Made by a program: the position numbers and the translations under genes
Part shown: piece after piece, positions 58,504 through 64,000 of the stretch
How the letters are laid out: every line of letters begins with the position of its first letter
Position numbering within the stretch: the first letter of the stretch is position 1
Notes under the pieces: model-generated
What the model was told of the DNA's origin: nothing
Databases searched by the model: none
Seen by the model: only the letters and a program-made list of their open reading frames with translations
NCBI RefSeq assembly: GCF_004297105.1
Contig: NZ_SCVE01000008.1
Span: forward strand, 124,001 to 188,000
Direction of reading: 5' to 3'
Source of the DNA: Herbiconiux sp.
Lineage (GTDB): Bacteria > Actinomycetota > Actinomycetes > Actinomycetales > Microbacteriaceae
Length of the DNA: 64,000 bases

Positions 58504-59937
58504 ATGTATAGAAAGCTCAAACCCCTCATCGCGATCGGGGTGGTCGCAGCCACCGCGATCTCGCTCGCCGGATGCGCTCCTGCCGAGAGTTCAGGCAAGA
58601 CCACCATCACGATCGCCGGGCCCAACCAGTGGAACACCGACCCGCAGAGCTTCGGACCGGCCTGGGAGGACCTCGTCGCCCGATTCGAGGCGGCCGAGCC
58701 GAACATCGAGGTGAAGACGGTGGTGCTCCCGCTCACCGAGTTCTACCAGACGCTGTCGACGCAGCTCGCGGCGGGAACGGCACCGGAGCTGGTGTTCAAC
58801 CAGGCCTCTCACAAGCCCGACCAGGTGGTTGCGCTCGACGACTACTTCAACCAGCCGAATCCCTACATCGAGGGCAACACCAAGTGGATCGACGCCTTCA
58901 ACCCCGACTACATCGGCGGTGAGTCGAACGTGGGCCGCAATGCGGCGCAGCATTACGAGTTCGTGCCGTTCAACCTCTACCTCAGCGGCATCTACTACAA
59001 CAAGGACGTGTTCGCCGCGGCCGGGATCGACGAGCCGCCGGCCACCTACGGCGACCTCATCGAGGACTGCAAGGCGATCACCGCGGCGGGCTACACGCCT
59101 CTCGCGTTCGACAACAGCTACCTCGCCCAGGAGAGCGTGGTGAAGCCCATCACCTCGATGCTGCTCACCAAGTACTTCGACGAGTTGAACTACTACGGCC
59201 CCGACGGCAAGCCCGGCACGTCGAAGCAGATCTCGGTGAAGGACTTCGCCAAGGGCGTGCTCACCGGGGAGTTCACCCCCGAGAACACTCCCGAGATCGG
59301 CGAGGCGTACACCCTCGCGAAGCAGGTCGTCGACGAGTGCGCCACCCCGAACTGGTCGGGCGTGGCCACAACGGGCGCCGCCTTCACGGGGGCGCAGGAG
59401 TTCCTCTCCGGCAAGGCCGGCATGTCGTTCGGAGCCAACTTCTCGGCGAACAGCCTCGACGACGTGAGCTGGGACTACGGCACGCTTCCGTTCCCGACGG
59501 TCACCAAGCAGGACAGCCCGCTGGCCACCGGTGAACCCGCCCGCTCCGGTGCGAACACGGGCGGAACGAGCTACATGATCCCGGCCACCACCGAGGGCGA
59601 CAAGCTCGACGCGGCCGTCAAGTTCCTGCAGTTCGCCTCGAGCCCCGTGGGCATCCAGCCGTGGCTCGACAAGACCGGCGGCATCCCGGCCCTCGCCGAT
59701 GCCGCACCGGCGCCCGGCCTCGAGGGCCTGACCACGGGCGACTGGGCTCTCAGCCCGACTGTTCCGCAGCCGTCCCTTCTCCCGAAGGCCGTTCTCGGGC
59801 AGTCGATCTACACGGGCTACCTGACGGGCAACAAGTCGCTCGACGACCAGCTCGCCGAGACGATGGCGAACTGGACGACCGGGGCGAAAGAGGTCGCCGC
59901 CGACGGCAAGTGGACCGACGACTGGGTGCAGCAGTAG
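58504..59937 (+). CDS. ABC sugar-binding lipoprotein
   Basis: 477 residues, family 1 extracellular solute-binding protein. Signal IGVVAATAISLAGC with lipobox LAGC. Early blocks ITIAGPNQWNTDPQSFGPAW and LAAGTAPELVFNQASHK; later YDVFA-like YYNKDVFAAAGIDEPPATYG, FTGAQEFLSGKAGMSFGANF and KFLQFASSPVGIQPWLDKTG are typical of CUT1 binding proteins. Aromatic residues in the cleft suggest an oligosaccharide ligand. Third gene of the importer; 50 bp gap with AGAAGGG upstream. Confidence 0.93.
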   Translation: MYRKLKPLIAIGVVAATAISLAGCAPAESSGKTTITIAGPNQWNTDPQSFGPAWEDLVARFEAAEPNIEVKTVVLPLTEFYQTLSTQLAAGTAPELVFNQASHKPDQVVALDDYFNQPNPYIEGNTKWIDAFNPDYIGGESNVGRNAAQHYEFVPFNLYLSGIYYNKDVFAAAGIDEPPATYGDLIEDCKAITAAGYTPLAFDNSYLAQESVVKPITSMLLTKYFDELNYYGPDGKPGTSKQISVKDFAKGVLTGEFTPENTPEIGEAYTLAKQVVDECATPNWSGVATTGAAFTGAQEFLSGKAGMSFGANFSANSLDDVSWDYGTLPFPTVTKQDSPLATGEPARSGANTGGTSYMIPATTEGDKLDAAVKFLQFASSPVGIQPWLDKTGGIPALADAAPAPGLEGLTTGDWALSPTVPQPSLLPKAVLGQSIYTGYLTGNKSLDDQLAETMANWTTGAKEVAADGKWTDDWVQQ

Positions 59938-60003
59938 CATCCGAACCCGCATGATCTGGCCCGCGACCACCCGTCGCGGGCCAGATCCGCATGAGGAGAC
60001 ACG

Positions 60004-61068
60004 ATGATTCGAGTAGGTCTGGCCGGCTGCGGCTGGTGGGCCGCGCACGCGCACGTGCCGGCCATCCGCTCTCACCCGGATGCCGCCCTGGTCGCGGCGA
60101 GCGATCCCGACCGGGCGCGCCTCGACGCGGTGACCGCGGAGATCCCGGATGCGCGGCGCTTCGCCACGGTCGAGGAGATGCTGGCGGTGAGCGACCTCGA
60201 CGTGCTGGTGGTCGCCTCCCCCGCCGCGTTCCACGCCGGCGCCGCACGGGCCGGCCTGCTGAGCGAGGTCAGCGTGCTCGTGGAGAAGCCCTTCACGCTG
60301 CACTCGGCCGAGGCGCACGAGCTCGTGCGGCTCGCGAGGGTGCACCGGCTCGGCCTCTCGGTGAGCCTGCCCTACCAGTACACCGCGGCGGCCCGGACGA
60401 TTCGCGCGCTGCTGGCGGAGGGCAGGCTGGGCGACCTCGTCGGCGTGCACGCCGTGTTCGAGTCGTACACGGCCCCCCTCTATTCGGGCGACGTCGACGA
60501 GTACCTGCGGCGCGTGAACCGCCCGCACGCCGTCGCTCCGCTGCCCGGCACGTATGCGGATGTCGCGGTGTCCGGCGGCGGTCACGGCCAGTCCCAGACC
60601 TCCCACATCGTGTCGGCCATCCTGGACGCCACCGGGGCACGGCCCGAGCGGATCACCGGCGAGAGCGTGTTCGTCTCGCCCGGCATGGACACGGCCAATG
60701 CGATCTCGCTGCGACTCTCCGGCACGGCGGTCGCCACCGTCTTCTCCTCGGGTGGGGCCCTGCCCGGTCTCACCGCGCAGCAGTCCGTCACCTATCTCGG
60801 CACGGCCGGATCGGCGCGGCACGACCTCGCTCGGGCGACGCTCGAGTGGGCGACGGCGGATGGCGCGAGCGGCCACGTGCAACCGGGCGACGGCGAGTCG
60901 GCCTATCCGAACGGCGCCCCGGTGAGCACACTGATCGACGCAGTGGCACAGCTGCGCGCAGGGCACTCGGACGAGCCGCTGATGGAACTCACCGCGGGCG
61001 CGGAACGCGCCGCTCGCGCCGTCGAGGTGATCGAGCGCCTCTACAGCGAGGACACCGTGCGTGGCTGA
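60004..61068 (+). CDS. Gfo/Idh/MocA-family oxidoreductase
   Basis: 354 residues. Rossmann start VGLAGCGWWAAHAHVPAI; the conserved EKP motif in SVLVEKPFTLHSAEAHEL (about residue 95). Family members are NAD(P)-dependent sugar or inositol dehydrogenases, so it probably oxidises the sugar carried in by the importer or a breakdown product. Substrate not deducible. ATG preceded by GAGGAGAC. Its last 28 bp overlap the 3' end of the convergent GH78 gene. Confidence 0.9.
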   Translation: MIRVGLAGCGWWAAHAHVPAIRSHPDAALVAASDPDRARLDAVTAEIPDARRFATVEEMLAVSDLDVLVVASPAAFHAGAARAGLLSEVSVLVEKPFTLHSAEAHELVRLARVHRLGLSVSLPYQYTAAARTIRALLAEGRLGDLVGVHAVFESYTAPLYSGDVDEYLRRVNRPHAVAPLPGTYADVAVSGGGHGQSQTSHIVSAILDATGARPERITGESVFVSPGMDTANAISLRLSGTAVATVFSSGGALPGLTAQQSVTYLGTAGSARHDLARATLEWATADGASGHVQPGDGESAYPNGAPVSTLIDAVAQLRAGHSDEPLMELTAGAERAARAVEVIERLYSEDTVRG

Positions 61069-63584
61069 TCGGTCGGCGCCGTCGGTACCGGTCCGTTCAG
61101 GCGGTGCCGTCCGGCGGCCACCGTCCACTCCCGGTCTCCGAGCTGAACGATCGCCACGGCTCCGACCGGGATGTCGACGTCGATGACGAGTTCGGACTCC
61201 TCGATGCGCCAGCTGACTCCGGCCCGCCCGAGCGGCGTGAGCACGTCGGCCTCGGCGGAGGTGAGGCCGAGGCCGAGCACGGCCGGCTCGATCCGGATCT
61301 CGCGCCAGCCGGCCGCCGCCGGAGAGATGCCGGCGACCGAGCGGAACAGCCAGTCGTCGATGGTGCCGAGGAAGTAGTGGCCGTGCGATCGGGCGGCGGG
61401 GCTCCAGTGCTCCCACAACGAGGTGGCGCCCGACTCGACCCAGAGGCCCCAGCTCGGGTAGTCGGTCTGCAGGGCCACGGCGAGCGCCGTGTCGGCGTGG
61501 CCGTAGCGAGTGAGTTGCGGCAGGAGGTACTTGGTGCCGAGGGCTCCGGTGTTCAGATGGTCGCCGTTCTCCCGGATGATCCGGGCCAGGGTGTCGGCCA
61601 CGGCCTGACGATGCCGTTCCGGCAGCAGGTCGAAGGCGAGCGCGAGCACCTGATGGGTCTGGCGGTCGCCCCGGTCTCCGGCGCCCACGACCTGGGCGCG
61701 CCCGGCGTCGAAGAACTCCTCCACGAATCGACGGCGCACTCGTTCGGCCTGGGCGTGCCAGTTGCGCGGGTCGTGGCCGAGCACGGCAGCGGTCGTGGCG
61801 GCGATGTCGAGACCGGCGATCAGGAACGCCGTGGCCGCGACGCGGGCATCCTCCGGAGCGTTCCCGCCTGCGGGGTCGGCATCCGGGCTCACCCAGTCGC
61901 CGAGCGTCGTATCGGCGATCCCGTCCGGCCACCGTGCCAGCTCGAACTCGAGGTAGGCGCTCGCGTCGGCCCAGGTGTCGGCGAGCACGCGCTCGTCTCC
62001 GCGCTGCCGGTAGATCTCCCACGGCACGAACAGCAGCGCGGCATGCCAGGTCGGCGCCGGCGTCCAGTCCATCGACCAGCCCCCGTGCGGCGCGATGACC
62101 TCGGGCGCACCCGCGCCGTGCCGCGATGCCGCGATGTCAGCCGCCCACTTCGCGAGGAGCTCGTGGCTGTCGAGGCTCAGCAGCATGAGCTCGGTGCCCA
62201 GCATCCCGTCTGCCGTCCAGCCGTTCTTCTCGTACATCGGCGTATCGGTGGGCAGACCGTGGAGGTTGTTGAGCACGGTGTCGACGGTGAGTTCATGCAG
62301 GCGGTTCAGCAGGGCGCTCGAGCAGTGGAAGCGGCCGATGCGGGCGACCGCGGTGTGCAGCAGCTCGGCCTCGACGACGGGCTGCGCGGATGCGTCGACC
62401 TCGACGTAGCGGAAGCCCTGGTAGCCGAAGCGCTGAGCCCACCGGAGCGGCTCGCCCGCGAGGGTGATGCGGCTCTCCTGGAACCGCCCCGCGTAATAGC
62501 CGTACGGATCGTCGTTGTCGGGCCGACCGTCGGCCCGCAGCCGCTCGGCCGTGCGGATGGTCACCACCTCGCCCGCCGCGCCGTCGACCTGGAGGCGCAC
62601 TCGCCCCGCGATCACGCGGGGGAAGCTGAACAGCCACCGTCCCGGCGCGCTCTGCTCGACCCGATCGGGAGCGAAGACCTGCGCCACCGCAATCGGCTGC
62701 TGGCGCTGGTTGAGGCACCGGCCCCGGGGGCCTCGGGCGGGCGTGACCGGCGCCCATCCGGCGTCGTCGTAGCCCGCTTTGGAGAAGCCGGGGCGGTCGT
62801 CTCGCGCGTCGAAGTCCTCGCCGCCGTAGAGGTCGTCGTAGCGGGTGGGGCCGTCAATGGCCCTCCACCCCTCGTCGGAGACCACCACGACCTCATCGCC
62901 CGTGACGATCAGGATGCGCACGCAGGGCTCGTCGTGCCACGGCGCGGTCTCCCAGTTCCAGGTGGAGGGCGAGGCCATGCCGTAGAAGCCCCGGCCGAGC
63001 TCGACCCCGACGGCGTTGCGTCCGGGCCGCAGCAGCTCGGTGATCTCCACCACGCGGTACTGAGCGGTGACGTCGTAGTCGGTGAAGTCGGGCGCGAGGT
63101 CGAACCCGGGAACGAGTACGCCGTTGATCTCGGGGCGCGCGTAACCCCCGGCACCCACCACGAGGTAGCTCGGCGCGGTGAGCTGCGGAACGGTGAACTC
63201 CTGGCGCAGGAGTGGTGCGGCGCCGGACGGGGTCGGATGGGAGATCCACTGCGCTCCGCGCCAGTCGTCGTCGAGGAGGCCCGTGACGAACGACGAGGAG
63301 GCCCGCGCCAGGCCGTCGTCGGCGGCCACGGTCACCTGCCAGCGGTAGCGGGTCAGCGAGCGGAGTGCGGGTCCGTCGTACTCGACGTCGACGCCCGGGC
63401 CGCCGCTCGGGTCGTCGCGGCTCCAGAGGTGCCGGCCATCCGGCGCGAACAGGTCGAGCTGCCAGCTGCGCACCCGGATGCCCGCCCCACCGCCGTCGAC
63501 CACCCAGCCGAACCGAGGCTGCACGTCGACGCCGAACGGCTCCTCGCTGTGTTCGACGGTGAGACGCGTGAGGCGCACGGCCAT
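61041..63584 (-). CDS. GH78 alpha-L-rhamnosidase
   Basis: 847 residues, likely intracellular (no signal). N-terminal domain (FGWVVDGGGAGIRVRSWQLD), Bac_rhamnosid N block YARPEINGVLVPGFDLAPDF, and the (alpha/alpha)6 catalytic barrel with RFHCSSALLNRLHELTVDTV and TPMYEKNGWTADGMLGTELM, where the acidic residues that drive hydrolysis are expected. The C-terminal beta domain has VAGISPAAAGWREIRIEPAV. Removes terminal alpha-L-rhamnose. Enolase-family gene ends 6 bp upstream, so both are one operon. Confidence 0.93.
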   Translation of the reverse strand: MAVRLTRLTVEHSEEPFGVDVQPRFGWVVDGGGAGIRVRSWQLDLFAPDGRHLWSRDDPSGGPGVDVEYDGPALRSLTRYRWQVTVAADDGLARASSSFVTGLLDDDWRGAQWISHPTPSGAAPLLRQEFTVPQLTAPSYLVVGAGGYARPEINGVLVPGFDLAPDFTDYDVTAQYRVVEITELLRPGRNAVGVELGRGFYGMASPSTWNWETAPWHDEPCVRILIVTGDEVVVVSDEGWRAIDGPTRYDDLYGGEDFDARDDRPGFSKAGYDDAGWAPVTPARGPRGRCLNQRQQPIAVAQVFAPDRVEQSAPGRWLFSFPRVIAGRVRLQVDGAAGEVVTIRTAERLRADGRPDNDDPYGYYAGRFQESRITLAGEPLRWAQRFGYQGFRYVEVDASAQPVVEAELLHTAVARIGRFHCSSALLNRLHELTVDTVLNNLHGLPTDTPMYEKNGWTADGMLGTELMLLSLDSHELLAKWAADIAASRHGAGAPEVIAPHGGWSMDWTPAPTWHAALLFVPWEIYRQRGDERVLADTWADASAYLEFELARWPDGIADTTLGDWVSPDADPAGGNAPEDARVAATAFLIAGLDIAATTAAVLGHDPRNWHAQAERVRRRFVEEFFDAGRAQVVGAGDRGDRQTHQVLALAFDLLPERHRQAVADTLARIIRENGDHLNTGALGTKYLLPQLTRYGHADTALAVALQTDYPSWGLWVESGATSLWEHWSPAARSHGHYFLGTIDDWLFRSVAGISPAAAGWREIRIEPAVLGLGLTSAEADVLTPLGRAGVSWRIEESELVIDVDIPVGAVAIVQLGDREWTVAAGRHRLNGPVPTAPTDQPRTVSSL

Positions 63585-63590
63585 CGGCAG

Positions 63591-64000
63591 CTAGCCGATC
63601 CGGTAGCGGTCGAGCGCATCGTCATCGACGTCGATGCCGAGCCCCGGCGCCGTCGGCACGCTGATGCGCCCGCGGTCGATGCTCCACGGCGCACGGCGGA
63701 GCACACTCTCGTTGAGGCTCCATGCCTCATCCGGATGCAGCGTCGGCGGGATGATCGCGAGCTCCTGCCACTCCGGCCCGATGAGCGCGGCGGCCTGGAG
63801 CCACCCCGGCAGCCGCAGTCCGCCCGTGCCGTGCAGACACACCGACACGCCGAGCGCCTCGGCCATCGCCGCCACCCGCACGGTGGGCAGGATGCCGTTG
63901 GCGATCGATGCATCGGGCTGGATCACGTCGAAACTGCGCGCCACGAGCGCCGCGGCGAATTCCGCGGGCTCCGTGTATCCCTCGCCGCCCACGATCTGCA
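63591..64000 (-). CDS. Enolase-superfamily (mandelate racemase/muconate lactonizing) protein, 5' truncated
   Basis: 136 codons of the C-terminus are present; the start lies beyond the window. VIQPDASIANGILPTVRVAA and VCLHGTGGLRL are the metal-ligand Asp and the catalytic His segments of the mandelate racemase subgroup. The usual GG before the Asp-strand end is NG here. The end (SVPTAPGLGIDVDDDALDRY) matches the family's closing PGLGxxxD. Such proteins dehydrate sugar acids, e.g. L-rhamnonate, which fits the rhamnosidase next to it, but the substrate is inferred. Confidence 0.85.
   Translation of the reverse strand, partial: QIVGGEGYTEPAEFAAALVARSFDVIQPDASIANGILPTVRVAAMAEALGVSVCLHGTGGLRLPGWLQAAALIGPEWQELAIIPPTLHPDEAWSLNESVLRRAPWSIDRGRISVPTAPGLGIDVDDDALDRYRIG

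Noticed and set aside
58591..62022. Very long minus-strand open frame opposite the sugar-binding protein and oxidoreductase
   Set aside because: It is antisense to well-recognised genes, has Arg/His-rich composition and no domain; such shadows are expected in high-GC DNA.
1..64000. rRNA, tRNA or integrase genes marking an integrated element
   Set aside because: None seen on either strand; gene content and composition look chromosomal throughout.

Overview
The window is high-GC actinobacterial DNA, most probably from the family Microbacteriaceae (genus not resolvable by eye). Supporting signs are the gene content (a DUF3073 gene near scattered pur genes, a sterol-carrier gene beside purD, a Ku/three-domain LigD pair, KimA-like, VanZ and TIGR03767-type phosphoesterase genes), frequent GTG starts, ATGA/GTGA gene overlaps, apparent leaderless promoters (a -10 box 4-10 nt before the start codon) and heavy use of the hexamer GGATGC/GCATCC. 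No rRNA, tRNA, integrase, insertion sequence or CRISPR array was recognised.

Layout. 1-9.4 kb: a truncated GH25 lysozyme, sdaA and glyS on the minus strand separated by a very long perfect hairpin, two membrane proteins, and an overlapping trio (Tat-exported metallophosphoesterase, lipoprotein, membrane protein). A decayed Fic-like C-terminus follows. 9.4-12.9 kb: divergent ku and ligD, a bacterial NHEJ module. 13-18.6 kb: a polytopic membrane protein, VanZ-family protein, tiny acidic protein, KimA-like permease, DUF3073 protein and two small minus-strand genes. 18.6-29.2 kb: purD-purC, two alpha/beta hydrolases, psuG, an iron/2-oxoglutarate dioxygenase, an AlkA-like glycosylase with a repeat-rich tail that appears to change reading frame, a TfoX-like gene, a gene-free array of 94-bp palindromic repeats, then purM. 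29.2-33.2 kb: one large secreted protein with a dockerin-like module and an LAxTG cell-wall anchor behind twin operator-like repeats. 33.2-39.7 kb: a five-gene minus-strand MacAB-like export operon with two different adaptors and a DUF5666 lipoprotein. 39.9-52.1 kb: purF, two tandem secreted beta-propeller paralogs sharing a promoter dyad, NUDIX, DinB-like, a bifunctional PBP, an aminotransferase, tag, a YgiB/YgiC-like pair and tatA. 52.1-64 kb: a carbohydrate locus.

The carbohydrate locus probably works as a unit. An IclR regulator lies between a Tat-exported GH99/WbsX-like protein and an ABC sugar importer (two permeases and a binding protein, no ATPase). A Gfo/Idh/MocA oxidoreductase, a GH78 alpha-L-rhamnosidase and a truncated enolase-superfamily gene follow. 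Two 16-bp palindromes of the same form, GTTCA-N6-TGAAC, sit at the GH99-like gene's start and before the importer and are the likely IclR operators. A rhamnose-containing glycan is the inferred substrate.

The most unusual features are the 94-bp tandem array next to purM with a solo copy about 4 kb away, the reading-frame anomaly in the glycosylase tail, the shared dyads of the propeller and IclR regions, and the over-used GGATGC/GCATCC word.
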